Assembly: GCF_945873775.1 (NCBI RefSeq)
Contig: NZ_CAMCEC010000010.1
Coordinates: forward strand, 1-64,000
Reading direction: 5' to 3'
Length of the DNA stretch: 64,000 nucleotides
From: an uncultured Treponema sp.
GTDB taxonomy: Bacteria > Spirochaetota > Spirochaetia > Treponematales > Treponemataceae
Positions 8,956 to 16,776 of this stretch are shown here, one piece after another. The position numbers and the translations under genes were made by a program. The stretch's first letter is position 1. Every line of letters starts with the position of its first letter. The notes under the pieces are model-generated. The model searched no databases, was not told the DNA's origin, and saw nothing but the letters and a program-made list of their open reading frames with translations.

Positions 8956-9312
8956 ATGGATTCCTTAAACAGATTAAAAAAAATCAACCGCTCTTTTCTC
9001 TTTAAACTCACAGGACGCACTTCTCTTTTTTTATTTCTGTTTTCCGTTTTTCTTATAGTTCTTTATGTTAGCGGCTCTTACCAAGATTTTCTTGACAGCA
9101 CGCTGAATTTTATCTTGACTTCATGTTCAGCAACTATTTTAGGCCTTTTTGTTTTTTCCGCAGCCGGAATTCTTCAAAGCATTATTTTATTTTTCATATC
9201 CAAAAGAAAATCATACTGGATTTATTTTTTTGTATATATTCTTTCGTGCGTTTTTTCCGCGGGGATTTTTTTTCTTGCAAGAACAATTTCAATCATGGCA
9301 AAAGGAATTTAA
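8956..9312 (+). CDS. small three-helix membrane protein
   Basis: 118 residues, mostly hydrophobic. Three membrane segments are seen at about residues 20-38, 47-75 and 83-108, separated by short Lys/Arg-rich loops. No family is recognised. Its stop overlaps the end of the convergent thiN gene by four bases. The Shine-Dalgarno is weak (CAGAAA). The coding frame looks real because the hydrophobic pattern and basic loops are consistent over its length, but function is unknown. Confidence 0.55.
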   Translation: MDSLNRLKKINRSFLFKLTGRTSLFLFLFSVFLIVLYVSGSYQDFLDSTLNFILTSCSATILGLFVFSAAGILQSIILFFISKRKSYWIYFFVYILSCVFSAGIFFLARTISIMAKGI

Positions 9313-9995
9313 ATTTTTACTTCGCAATGATACGGAGCAAAAATCAAAAAAGCGCCTTTTGAAGCAAAAAGTTTCGCCGGATTTTTATGCAAAAAATTTT
9401 CTTTTGAAATTCTATTTGAAACGCTTGCCATTCCTTTTTTTCTAAAGCAGTTCCATTCAAATCCTTCTGCTTCAATAAAAGAATTGTCAAAATTATTGGT
9501 AAGGCGCGAAACTGAAATTCTGTCTTCAATCTGCAAATTAAAAACTTCCGCAGATTTTTTTTCAGCAAGAAAATAAACAGCCTGATTCACACAAAGCCAA
9601 ACGTCAGCATGAAAATCTTCAGAAAAGGAATCATAAATTGAAATAAGATGATCCAGGCAGCCGCCGTTTCCGCCAACAAGAACAACCGTTGCAGTTTTGC
9701 AAATTTTCCTTGCAGTAAAAAGCGCAAGCTCAGTATCTGTAAAATCCTTGTCGCTTGGAAAAAGCTCCCGCGTTGCAGTTTTATATTTTTCAAGCAAAGA
9801 AAAATTTTTCAAGCTGTCCATGTCGCCAAGAATCAAATCCGGCGCAAAATCTTCACCCAAAAACTCCGCGTACAAATCAAAAGTTTCAAGTCCAGAATCA
9901 GCGGCAATAACATAGTCAGGCTTGCATCTTTCAAAAAAAGGCTGCGAGGTTTCTGGAGACGGAGCTTCTCCCCCGGTAAAAATAAAAATGTTCAT
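9309..9995 (-). CDS. thiN: thiamine pyrophosphokinase
   Basis: 228 residues. It makes thiamine pyrophosphate from thiamine and ATP. Diagnostic motifs are AADSG (about residues 31-35), LGDMDS (about 57-62), PSDKDFTDTELAL (about 79-91) and VGGNGGCLDHL (about 103-113), which bind ATP-Mg and thiamine. The C-terminal beta-rich domain ends with NFLHKNPAKLFASKGAFLIF. No other thiamine genes are near and no thiamine riboswitch is seen upstream. It is divergent from cca and convergent with the small membrane protein gene. Confidence 0.92.
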   Translation of the reverse strand: MNIFIFTGGEAPSPETSQPFFERCKPDYVIAADSGLETFDLYAEFLGEDFAPDLILGDMDSLKNFSLLEKYKTATRELFPSDKDFTDTELALFTARKICKTATVVLVGGNGGCLDHLISIYDSFSEDFHADVWLCVNQAVYFLAEKKSAEVFNLQIEDRISVSRLTNNFDNSFIEAEGFEWNCFRKKGMASVSNRISKENFLHKNPAKLFASKGAFLIFAPYHCEVKI

Positions 9996-10035
9996 AGATA
10001 GAAATTCCGTTCAAAATTTGATATTGTATGTTACC

Positions 10036-11439
10036 ATGTTTTCATCAAAAAGTGTAAAAATTCCAGAGAAACTAATCAAAGTCAGCAAAATTTTTTCAGA
10101 CAACGGATTCAAGTCATATCTTGTTGGCGGAGCTGTCCGTGATATGCTGATGGGAAAAGCCTGCCACGACTACGACATTGCGACAAATGCGACTCCAGAG
10201 CAGGTAATGAAAATTTTCAGAAATGTAATACCGACTGGAATTGCGCATGGAACTGTAACAATTCACATTTTTGGACTTGAACTTGAAACAACAACTTTCA
10301 GAACAGAAACAGAATATTCAGACGGACGGCATCCTGACAAAGTCAAATACGCAGACACAATCGAAGAAGATCTTTCACGGCGCGACTTTACAATGAATGC
10401 AATTGCCGCAGAGCTTTCAACAGGAAAAATCACAGATCCATTTAACGGACAAAAAGACATTCAAGGCAAAATAATCAGGACAGTCGGAAATCCATTAGAG
10501 AGATTTTCAGAAGACGGACTTCGGCCTGTAAGAGCAATAAGATTTTCTGGGCAGCTCGGATTTGAAATTGAAGAAAAAACATTTGACGCAATCTCGCAAA
10601 AAGAAATTCTAAAAAAAGTTGAAGGCATTTCCACAGAAAGATTCCGCGACGAATTCTGCAAAATCCTTCAGACAGAAAAACCTAGCGTTGGGCTTAAACT
10701 ACTGGAACAGACAGGAATTCTAAAAATATTTATTCCGCAGTTTTCTGTTTGCAGAAATTGTCTCCAGCAGGACGAACGAGGATTCCATGAATTTGATGTT
10801 GCAGATCATATTTTATACGCCTGCGATGGCTGCCCAAAAGAAAATCTTACAGTCCGTCTTGCAGCTTTTTATCACGACATAGGAAAACCTGAATCCAAAA
10901 CAATCGAAACAGTCAACGGCAAAGAAAGAATTCATTTTCACGGACATGAGCAGATTTCAGCGGAAAAAGCAAAAGCGTCAATGGCTTCCCTAAAATTTTC
11001 AAATGATGAAATAAAAAAAGTAAGCCACCTTGTAAAAGAACACATGTTTCACTATGAAAGCAGCTGGACAGATTCGGCAGTGCGCAGATTTATAATAAGA
11101 GTTGGCGCGGAAAATCTTGATGACATTTTTCTTTTGCGGCTTGCGGACATTTACGGAATGCACAGAGTTCCGCTTCAGCAAAACAGTCCGTCCTGGAATC
11201 TTCTTGTTGAATTGAAAAAGCGGATTGAAAAACTTTTGAACGAAAATTCTGCGCTAAGCCTGAAAGATTTAAAAGTGAACGGAAAAGATTTAATGGCGGA
11301 AGGAATTCCAAGCGGAAAAATAATGGGAAAAATTCTAAACGAGCTTTTTGAAACTGTAACTGACTCTCCAGAAATGAACGACAAAGAAAAGCTAATCAGC
11401 CTTGCAAAAAAACTATTCAGCGAAAAATATTCTGCTTAG
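10036..11439 (+). CDS. cca: CCA tRNA nucleotidyltransferase with HD domain
   Basis: About 467 residues. It adds or repairs the 3' CCA of tRNAs. The head domain has YLVGGAVRDMLMG and the catalytic DYDIATNATPEQ; RRDFTMNAIA and the EDGLRPVRAIRFS motif follow. A central HD phosphohydrolase segment (FYHDIGKPES) is present, as in many Cca proteins. Both tRNA genes in this window lack an encoded CCA, so the enzyme would be essential. A longer frame starts at 9922 inside thiN; the ATG at 10036 is preferred because the family's N-terminus follows it. A weak -10-like TATTGT lies just upstream, and there is no clear Shine-Dalgarno. Confidence 0.93.
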   Translation: MFSSKSVKIPEKLIKVSKIFSDNGFKSYLVGGAVRDMLMGKACHDYDIATNATPEQVMKIFRNVIPTGIAHGTVTIHIFGLELETTTFRTETEYSDGRHPDKVKYADTIEEDLSRRDFTMNAIAAELSTGKITDPFNGQKDIQGKIIRTVGNPLERFSEDGLRPVRAIRFSGQLGFEIEEKTFDAISQKEILKKVEGISTERFRDEFCKILQTEKPSVGLKLLEQTGILKIFIPQFSVCRNCLQQDERGFHEFDVADHILYACDGCPKENLTVRLAAFYHDIGKPESKTIETVNGKERIHFHGHEQISAEKAKASMASLKFSNDEIKKVSHLVKEHMFHYESSWTDSAVRRFIIRVGAENLDDIFLLRLADIYGMHRVPLQQNSPSWNLLVELKKRIEKLLNENSALSLKDLKVNGKDLMAEGIPSGKIMGKILNELFETVTDSPEMNDKEKLISLAKKLFSEKYSA

Positions 11440-11443
11440 AATT

Positions 11444-12190
11444 TTACTCAATTCCAAGAGCTTTGCAAGCAACGCCAGCCGCAGCCTGCTCCGCCGACTT
11501 TTTATTTTTTCCGCTAGCAGGTCCATAAACAGCATCTCCGAGTTTTACAGAAACATAAAAAATTCTGTCATGGTCTGGTCCTGTTGTCTTTACAAGCGAA
11601 TAAGAAGGACAAGCGTTTGTTTTTTTCTGATAAAATTCCTGAAGCAAAGTTTTATAATCCTTGCTTCCGTGATCGCTTTGAACTTTTCTTATTTCAGGAA
11701 TAATCAGTTCAAGAACAAGCCTCTCCGCGCTTTCATATCCAGAATCAATATACAAAGCACCTATAACAGCCTCAACAGCATCTGCCAGAATAGCCTTTTT
11801 TGTTCTTCCGCCAGAAAGCTCCTCGCCTTTTCCAAGCACAAGATATTTGTCAATGTGCATTTTTTCAACAGCAATCGGCGCAAGAGACTGCTCGCTTACA
11901 ACATTCGCTTTTATTTTTGCAAGATCGCCTTCTTTGTTCTGCGACATATCATTATACAAAAATGCAGCAGTCGCAAGTCCAAGCACGCTGTCCCCAAGAA
12001 ATTCAAGACGCTCATTGTTATATCTCTTATAGGAAGTATTTTCGTTTGAATAAGATCTGTGATGAAACGCCAAATCCAGCAAAGAATAATTTTTAAAATG
12101 AAGCTTTAAATGCCTGCAAAATTCATCAAGCTCCTTTTTTCTTTCTCTTGTCAAACTTTTTTCTGGATAAAAAAGACCTTTAAAACCCAT
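11444..12190 (-). CDS. rnc: ribonuclease III
   Basis: 248 residues. It cleaves double-stranded RNA, including rRNA precursors. The nuclease domain has the signature NNERLEFLGDSVLGLA (about residues 58-73) with the catalytic Glu and Asp, and LADAVEAVIGALYID (about 131-145) with the second acidic pair. A double-stranded RNA-binding domain fills the C-terminal 75 residues (DYKTLLQEFYQK through SAEQAAAGVACKALG). It is convergent with cca, four bases apart, and lies downstream of acpP with the acpP terminator between them, so it probably has its own promoter. Confidence 0.95.
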   Translation of the reverse strand: MGFKGLFYPEKSLTRERKKELDEFCRHLKLHFKNYSLLDLAFHHRSYSNENTSYKRYNNERLEFLGDSVLGLATAAFLYNDMSQNKEGDLAKIKANVVSEQSLAPIAVEKMHIDKYLVLGKGEELSGGRTKKAILADAVEAVIGALYIDSGYESAERLVLELIIPEIRKVQSDHGSKDYKTLLQEFYQKKTNACPSYSLVKTTGPDHDRIFYVSVKLGDAVYGPASGKNKKSAEQAAAGVACKALGIE

Positions 12191-12292
12191 TTTATAATCC
12201 GAACAAAATTAAAAAAAAACACCGAAACAAAACAAACCAAATTCAAAGGCTTGAATCCACCGATTTTACATTTTGGCAAACAGCAAATAAAC

Positions 12293-12319
12293 AAAAAAAG
12301 CACAGCCATCAGACTGTGC
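12293..12319 (-). terminator. rpmF-acpP terminator
   Basis: GCACAG (12300-12305) and CTGTGC (12314-12319) form a stem followed on the minus strand by seven Ts. It sits 25 bases after the acpP stop. Confidence 0.85.
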
Positions 12320-12343
12320 CTCGCTAAAACTGAAAATCAGAAA

Positions 12344-12580
12344 TTACTGCTGCTGAGACTTGATGTAGTCGTAAGCATCTTTTACAGTTTCAAATTCATT
12401 AGCCTTGTCATCAGGAATAGAAACACCCATTTCCTCTTCAATAGCATAAACAAGCTCATAAGTGTCAAGGCTGTCTGCTCCAAGGTCGCCACGGAAAGAT
12501 GCATCCATTGTAACTTTTGACTCATCAATTCCGAGTTTTTCAGCGATAAGCTTCTGAATCTTTACAAACAATTCGTCCAT
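12344..12580 (-). CDS. acpP: acyl carrier protein
   Basis: 78 residues, strongly acidic. It carries fatty acyl chains on 4'-phosphopantetheine during lipid synthesis. The modified Ser lies in GADSLDTYELV (about residues 34-44), the classical DSL motif. It follows rpmF by 14 bases, a pairing common in bacteria, and ends in a terminator. coaD, encoded just upstream on the same strand, makes the precursor of its prosthetic group, though it has a separate promoter. Confidence 0.97.
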   Translation of the reverse strand: MDELFVKIQKLIAEKLGIDESKVTMDASFRGDLGADSLDTYELVYAIEEEMGVSIPDDKANEFETVKDAYDYIKSQQQ

Positions 12581-12594
12581 TTTAGTCTCCTGAT

Positions 12595-12783
12595 TTAGCC
12601 ATTAACTTCTGGAGTAAGAACCTGACGGCCCTTGTAGAAACCGCATTTCTTGCATACGTGGTGCGGAAGAACCAAGTTTCCGCAGTTTCCGCATGCTACA
12701 AGATTCGGTGTGTCAAGATGCATATTAACGCCACGTCTTCTCTTGGTTACAGCTTTTGAAGTTTTCGATCTAGGTACTGCCAT
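12595..12783 (-). CDS. rpmF: 50S ribosomal protein L32
   Basis: 62 residues with the usual start MAVPRSKTSKAVTKRRRG and a four-Cys zinc ribbon: CGNC at about 32-35 and CKKC at about 44-47. It is the first gene of the rpmF-acpP operon. GCGAGG precedes the ATG. Two promoters upstream (12830-12891) suit a highly expressed gene. Confidence 0.97.
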   Translation of the reverse strand: MAVPRSKTSKAVTKRRRGVNMHLDTPNLVACGNCGNLVLPHHVCKKCGFYKGRQVLTPEVNG

Positions 12784-12829
12784 AATATATCCTCGCTATA
12801 ATTTTTAGTCGTCTGTATAACGGTTTTTG

Positions 12830-12891
12830 ATATTACTACAGATTCCTATTTCTTGTCAAGAATTATACTTGCATTATGAAACATTTGTCAA
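12830..12891 (-). promoter_or_regulatory. tandem promoters of rpmF-acpP
   Basis: On the minus strand, TTGACA (12891-12886), 18 bases and TATAAT (12867-12862) form a consensus promoter. A second TTGACA (12859-12854), 18 bases and TAATAT (12835-12830) follow just downstream. Both point at rpmF. Confidence 0.8.
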
Positions 12892-12931
12892 TGAATTTCA
12901 TCATCTTTTTATGACATTTTGACGATTTTTG

Positions 12932-13429
12932 TTATTTTGAAACAGAATTCTGCTCAAAAAACTTCTTTCTCATCTCGATTTCAACAAGTTTTGGAACCAT
13001 TGTGCTTATGTCGCCGCCAAAACGGGCAACTTCCTTTATGCTGCTTGAGCGCACAAGAAAATATTTCTGCGCAGTCGGAATCAAAAGAGTTTCAACATCG
13101 CTGTTCAGGTGCTTGTTCATAAGGGAAAGATCAAACTCATGCGAAAAGTCCATGGCATTCCGCACTCCCCTAATCAGCACATTTGCGCCAGATTTTCTGC
13201 AGTAGTCGGCAACAAGTGTATTCCATATATGAACAGTAACATTTTTGTAGTTTTCAGTAAGCTTTATAAGCAAGTCGTAGCGTTCCTTGTCAGAAAAAAG
13301 ACATTTTTTGTCAGGATTTACAGAAATCAAAACATCAATCTTATCAAAAAGGCGGCTCGCTCTTTCTATTATATTCAAATGTCCGTAAGTCGGAGGATCA
13401 AAGGAACCCGGAAAAACAGCTGTAGTCAT
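12932..13429 (-). CDS. coaD: phosphopantetheine adenylyltransferase
   Basis: 165 residues. It adenylates 4'-phosphopantetheine to dephospho-CoA, the fourth step of CoA synthesis. Motifs are FPGSFDPPTYGHLNII near the N-terminus (HxGH-like TYGH), NVLIRGVRNAMDF near 85, and YFLVRSSSIKEVARFGGD near 123. Length is typical. The ATG at 13429 lies six bases after a TAAAAT -10 box, so the transcript should start at the start codon itself; no Shine-Dalgarno is present. Confidence 0.96.
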   Translation of the reverse strand: MTTAVFPGSFDPPTYGHLNIIERASRLFDKIDVLISVNPDKKCLFSDKERYDLLIKLTENYKNVTVHIWNTLVADYCRKSGANVLIRGVRNAMDFSHEFDLSLMNKHLNSDVETLLIPTAQKYFLVRSSSIKEVARFGGDISTMVPKLVEIEMRKKFFEQNSVSK

Positions 13430-13435
13430 GCAGAT

Positions 13436-13464
13436 ATTTTAGCAGATTTCATGATTTTTAACAA
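13436..13464 (-). promoter_or_regulatory. coaD promoter, leaderless start
   Basis: TTGTTA (13464-13459), exactly 17 bases and TAAAAT (13441-13436) lie on the minus strand. Only ATCTGC separates the -10 box from the coaD ATG, which places the expected transcription start at the A of ATG. Confidence 0.7.
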
Positions 13465-13511
13465 TGAAAACAAAATCAATAAAATACTGAAATTTTTTTC
13501 GCAAATGTGGC

Positions 13512-13540
13512 TTGCAATAAAATTACATTTATGATACATA
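13512..13540 (+). promoter_or_regulatory. promoter of OMP gene
   Basis: TTGCAA (13512-13517), 17 bases and TACATA (13535-13540) precede a roughly 40-base leader with a clear Shine-Dalgarno (TAGGAG) before the ATG at 13589. This is the conventional pattern and contrasts with the leaderless genes nearby. Confidence 0.6.
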
Positions 13541-13588
13541 ACATATCTTATAAATAAAAACTGTTATATTTATTAGGAGATTTCTTTT

Positions 13589-14260
13589 ATGAAAAAAATT
13601 ACAACACTTTTTGCCGCGCTCGCATTGTGCTTTTCAGTTTCAGCAAAAACTTGGACAAACTACGCAGGATTTGGTTGGAGAATTCCAACTTCGACAACTG
13701 TAAAATCAGACGACAGCAGCATGGACTTTGACATCAAATTCAAGAACCAGACAGGACTTTCACTTGACTACGCAGGAACACACGAAAGCGGATTTTCTAT
13801 GCGCGCCATTCTTGACATCAATTATTCAAATTCAAACCTCAAAGTTGGAGATGATGATGACGAACTGAAAGGCTTGAACGGACTTTTTCTTGTTGGAGCT
13901 GGATACGCGCCAATCTGCACAGACAAAATGTTCCTCGGAGTTTACGGTGTTCTTGGAGCAGATGTAACTGTGCTCTACCGCGACAAAACAAGTTATTCAT
14001 CTTATTCTAAAACTGAAAGTGAATACAGCTTGACACATACAGCCTCTGTTCTTGGAGCAAACGCAACATTCGTTTACACTCCAGCAAAGCATTTTTCACT
14101 TTTCGCATCAGTATGCGCAAACTATATGTTCCCAGCAAAAATACAAGCAGAAAAGACGCTAAAAGAAAATGGAACAAAAATTTTTGACAGCGATGAAAAG
14201 TATGACTACAAAGGAGCTTTTAAATTTGTTCCTACAGTAGGAATCTGCTGGAAATTCTAA
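13589..14260 (+). CDS. outer-membrane beta-barrel protein
   Basis: 223 residues with a signal peptide (MKKITTLFAALALCFSVSAK). The mature part has alternating aromatic and polar strands rich in Gly, Tyr and Phe (for example TGLSLDYAGTHESGFSMRA and MFLGVYGVLGADVTVLYR), and ends VGICWKF with a terminal Phe, typical of barrels inserted by BamA. The size suggests eight strands. No specific function can be assigned. It is monocistronic with a terminator at 14271-14307. Confidence 0.75.
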   Translation: MKKITTLFAALALCFSVSAKTWTNYAGFGWRIPTSTTVKSDDSSMDFDIKFKNQTGLSLDYAGTHESGFSMRAILDINYSNSNLKVGDDDDELKGLNGLFLVGAGYAPICTDKMFLGVYGVLGADVTVLYRDKTSYSSYSKTESEYSLTHTASVLGANATFVYTPAKHFSLFASVCANYMFPAKIQAEKTLKENGTKIFDSDEKYDYKGAFKFVPTVGICWKF

Positions 14261-14270
14261 CTTCCTGCGC

Positions 14271-14307
14271 AAAAAGGTGCCTGCAGCAATGCAAGCGCCT
14301 TTTTTTA
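14271..14307 (+). terminator. terminator after OMP gene
   Basis: AAAAAGGTGC pairs with GCGCCTTTTT (one G-U), with a short inner TGC/GCA stem, and ends in a seven-T run. It starts 10 bases after the stop codon. Confidence 0.85.
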
Positions 14308-14320
14308 ACAATACTTTTAA

Positions 14321-14349
14321 TTGACCAAACAAGACAAAGATATTAAAAT
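14321..14349 (+). promoter_or_regulatory. promoter of lipoprotein gene, leaderless start
   Basis: TTGACC (14321-14326), exactly 17 bases and TAAAAT (14344-14349) form a strong promoter. The ATG at 14357 is eight bases after the -10 box and is preceded only by TGCTCCC, which has no ribosome-binding site. The in-frame TTG at 14321 is in fact the -35 element. Confidence 0.8.
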
Positions 14350-14356
14350 TGCTCCC

Positions 14357-14959
14357 ATGGAAAAATTCTTTACAAAACTAAGCTTAATTTCAGTATTTGC
14401 ATTTTTATCCTGCGCCTCCGCACCTGTAGAAAAAGCTCCGCAGATAGAAGAGCAGCCAGCAAAACCAGTAGTAATAGAAGAACCAGAGCCAGCTCCAGTT
14501 CAGGAAATTGAAGAAGAGCCTGTAGTTGTTGAAAAAGTAGACGATGAATACACAAGATCAACAACAGCTGTTTCAGTTTCAAAGGAAGTTTTCAACGAAG
14601 ACAAGTCAAGAATTCTCAGTATAATCAAAGATCTTGATACTTATATGAAAAACCTGGACTACCGCGGCTGGATTTCATACCTTGACGCAGACAGCCTGAA
14701 CTATTGGTCAAAAAGGCAGAATCTTCAGAAAGCGGCGAACAGGCTTCCTAAAAAAGGCCTAAGGCTGAATACAATCGAAGACTATTTCAAATTTGTCTTT
14801 ATTCCAGCAAGAGCCGGGCACACAGTTGACGAAATCCGCTACGAAACAAAATCCCTCGTAAAAGCAGTTCAAGTTCAGGACAATACAGATGTTGTCTACT
14901 ATAACTTTCACAAAGTCAACGACCAATGGAAACTTGTGCTTCCAAAGAACGCGGACTAA
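14357..14959 (+). CDS. lipoprotein with NTF2-like C-terminal domain
   Basis: 200 residues. A lipoprotein signal ends in FLSCAS, with the Cys as the lipidated residue (about 18). A Pro/Glu/Val-rich linker follows (about 25-75). The C-terminal 125 residues are globular: a helix (IIKDLDTYMKNLDYRGWISYLD) then strands ending VVYYNFHKVNDQWKLVLP. This helix-plus-sheet layout resembles NTF2-like/SnoaL folds. Function is unknown. A longer frame from a TTG at 14321 is rejected because that TTG is the -35 box. The gene lies between two other envelope protein genes, each with its own promoter. Confidence 0.75.
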   Translation: MEKFFTKLSLISVFAFLSCASAPVEKAPQIEEQPAKPVVIEEPEPAPVQEIEEEPVVVEKVDDEYTRSTTAVSVSKEVFNEDKSRILSIIKDLDTYMKNLDYRGWISYLDADSLNYWSKRQNLQKAANRLPKKGLRLNTIEDYFKFVFIPARAGHTVDEIRYETKSLVKAVQVQDNTDVVYYNFHKVNDQWKLVLPKNAD

Positions 14960-14971
14960 GCTACATTTTTC

Positions 14972-15000
14972 TTGCTTTTTTGCGAAATATATTCTAAACT
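14972..15000 (+). promoter_or_regulatory. promoter of HEAT-repeat gene
   Basis: TTGCTT (14972-14977), 17 bases and TAAACT (14995-15000), then a 28-base leader with AAGGAGG before the ATG at 15029. Confidence 0.55.
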
Positions 15001-15028
15001 TGAAAAGATTCCATAAGGAGGAATAGTT

Positions 15029-15766
15029 ATGAAAGTATCAAAGCTGATTGCAGGCGCCTGTTGTATTTTTATTTGCCAGGCAGTTTTTGCACAGGAACAG
15101 CAAAATGAAAAAGACCAGACTTCAAGAAACGAAACGACTGTAGAAGATGAATACTTAAGCAGCGTACAAGATGTAATAATTGGAGAACTTGCCGCTTCCG
15201 ATGAATATGACAATAAGAATGTAGCATTGCAATACTTGGAGGAAGCTGTTGGATCAGGAAGAACTTCTCCAGACATGACAGCAGCCCTTTCCCGCCTTGC
15301 AGGTGAAGGAATAAAAACCCAGTCGCGTACAAACGGCCGCGTAATGAACAACTTCCCGGACATTCGTGCAAAAGCCTGCGATCTTCTTGGAGAAATTCCT
15401 ACAGTTGAATCAAAGAATATGCTTGTTTCAATTGCTACAGAAGACAAAGAGCCTATGGTTGTTACAGCTGCAATCCGCTCATTGGGAAATATCGGAATGA
15501 ATGACGATGACGATGTTGTAAACATGATTGAATTTGTGCATAAAAAATATGCCGCGCTCAATCCTACAAGTTCGCTTGCGCTCGAAGTTCTTAACGCTTA
15601 CGAAAAGCTTGCTCCTACAGTTCAGAATAAAAATGGAATGATTCAGTCCATTTCTTCAATTGGAACAAACTATAAATATGTAAGACCTGTAAGAGAAAAG
15701 GCATTTCAGCTTTTAAAGTCCATTCAGGCAAGCAATAATTCAAACAATAATAAAGAGGGAAAATAA
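15029..15766 (+). CDS. secreted HEAT-repeat protein
   Basis: 245 residues with a signal peptide ending VFAQE. The mature protein contains HEAT-like helical pairs, for example DIRAKACDLLGEIPTVESK, then EPMVVTAAIRSLGNIGMND and VREKAFQLLKSI, which usually form protein-binding superhelices. A strong Shine-Dalgarno (AAGGAGG) precedes the ATG. It is probably periplasmic. Its partner and role are unknown. A hairpin at 15772-15794 likely ends the transcript. Confidence 0.72.
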   Translation: MKVSKLIAGACCIFICQAVFAQEQQNEKDQTSRNETTVEDEYLSSVQDVIIGELAASDEYDNKNVALQYLEEAVGSGRTSPDMTAALSRLAGEGIKTQSRTNGRVMNNFPDIRAKACDLLGEIPTVESKNMLVSIATEDKEPMVVTAAIRSLGNIGMNDDDDVVNMIEFVHKKYAALNPTSSLALEVLNAYEKLAPTVQNKNGMIQSISSIGTNYKYVRPVREKAFQLLKSIQASNNSNNNKEGK

Positions 15767-15771
15767 AAAAC

Positions 15772-15800
15772 TGCGGGCGTTTCATTCGCCTGCAAATTTT
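15772..15800 (+). terminator. terminator after HEAT-repeat gene
   Basis: TGCGGGCG and CGCCTGCA form an eight-pair stem (one G-U) with a seven-base loop, followed by AATTTT. The T-run is short, so strength is uncertain. Confidence 0.6.
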
Positions 15801-15920
15801 ACATAAGCGGCTGAACATTAGACCACAGTCGCTTTGCCACAAAAACTCTTGATTTTATATTCGGATTTTTCTACACAATCAGTTTTGACTTTGGAAAGAA
15901 TTTTATTTCTAAAAAATGAC

Positions 15921-15994
15921 TGAGAGATACGGGATTCGAACCCACAACCTTCGGCTCCGGAGGCCGACGCTCTATCCAGTTGAGCTAATCTCCC
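15921..15994 (-). tRNA. tRNA-Arg (CCG)
   Basis: A 74-base cloverleaf. The acceptor stem is GGGAGAT/ATCTCTC, the D-arm is GCTC...GAGC, the anticodon loop CTCCGGA gives anticodon CCG (reads CGG), and the T-loop is TTCGAAT. The 3' CCA is not encoded. It is a lone tRNA gene. Confidence 0.93.
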
Positions 15995-16049
15995 GAAAAG
16001 CAAGAATAGATTATATTTTTGCTTTTAAAATGTCAACTGAAAAAACATT

Positions 16050-16640
16050 ATGGAACCAATAATATTAGCATCATCTTCTCCTAGGCGGCAAGAGATTTTA
16101 AAATTCCTAAACATTCCGTTTATTGTAAATCCTGCGGATATTGACGAAACAATTCCTGATGACATAAAGCCAGAGGAAGCCGCAGAATTTTTAGCAGCAA
16201 GAAAAATCGATGCGGTTGCAAGAAAAATTCCGGCGGAAAATGAAATCGGATGGATTTTGGCAGCGGACACAATAATTCTCCACAAAAATAAAATCTTCGG
16301 AAAGCCAAAAAATCAGGATGAGGCAAGAGAATTCCTAAATTCATTGCAAGGAACAACTCACAAAGTAATCACAGGAATCGCGCTTTTTAATGGAACCGCC
16401 CACTACATGACCACAAGAACAAGCGTAAACAAAGTAACTTTTGCCGCAATGTCAGAAGCCGAAATTGAATCCTATCTTGAAACAAGCGAATGGCACGGAG
16501 CCGCGGGCGCATATAGAATTCAGGGAAAAGCTTCTTGCTTTATAAAGAAAATCGAAGGAACTGAAAGCTCTGTTATGGGCTTGCCTATTTTTGAGCTATA
16601 TGATATGCTTAAAGAGCAAAATTATAAGTTTACAGTTTGA
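16050..16640 (+). CDS. maf: Maf-family nucleotide pyrophosphatase
   Basis: 196 residues. Maf/YhdE proteins hydrolyse dTTP, UTP or modified nucleotides to monophosphates. Motifs are ILASSSPRRQEIL at the N-terminus, ILAADTIILHKNKIFGKP near 70-88 with the catalytic Asp, and GAAGAYRIQGKASCFIKKIEG near 150-170. Length is typical. It lies between the divergent tRNA-Arg and rpsB, with no clear Shine-Dalgarno. Confidence 0.92.
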   Translation: MEPIILASSSPRRQEILKFLNIPFIVNPADIDETIPDDIKPEEAAEFLAARKIDAVARKIPAENEIGWILAADTIILHKNKIFGKPKNQDEAREFLNSLQGTTHKVITGIALFNGTAHYMTTRTSVNKVTFAAMSEAEIESYLETSEWHGAAGAYRIQGKASCFIKKIEGTESSVMGLPIFELYDMLKEQNYKFTV

Positions 16641-16776
16641 TAAACGATTTTGCCGGACATTTTTTCCCAAAGAAAATCTGTTACGAAATCATCCGGGCTG
16701 ATAAATCAGCTACGAGAAACAAAGCCGGTGGAAAATTTTCAGCATTAAGAAAAATTTTCCGGTGAAGGAGTTAATC
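16641..16776 (+). promoter_or_regulatory. rpsB leader with hairpin
   Basis: The 136 bases before rpsB contain CTGAT/ATCAG and a longer stem, GGAAAATTTT (16730-16739) with AAAATTTTCC (16751-16760). The longer stem is flanked by CCGGTG on both sides and ends just before the GGAG Shine-Dalgarno. The position suits ribosomal protein autoregulation (S2 binding its own leader), known in other bacteria, but no conserved S2 motif is recognised here. Confidence 0.4.

Noticed and set aside
9922-10035. Longer cca reading frame starting inside thiN
   Set aside because: The extra 38 residues overlap the thiN start on the other strand and match nothing in the Cca family.
9996-10035. Thiamine pyrophosphate riboswitch upstream of thiN or cca
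   Set aside because: The divergent gap is only 40 bases, with no CTGAGA-type core. It is too short for a THI element.
14321-14356. TTG start extending the lipoprotein gene by 12 residues
   Set aside because: The TTG is the first half of a TTGACC -35 box, and the extension would put charged residues before a proper lipoprotein signal.
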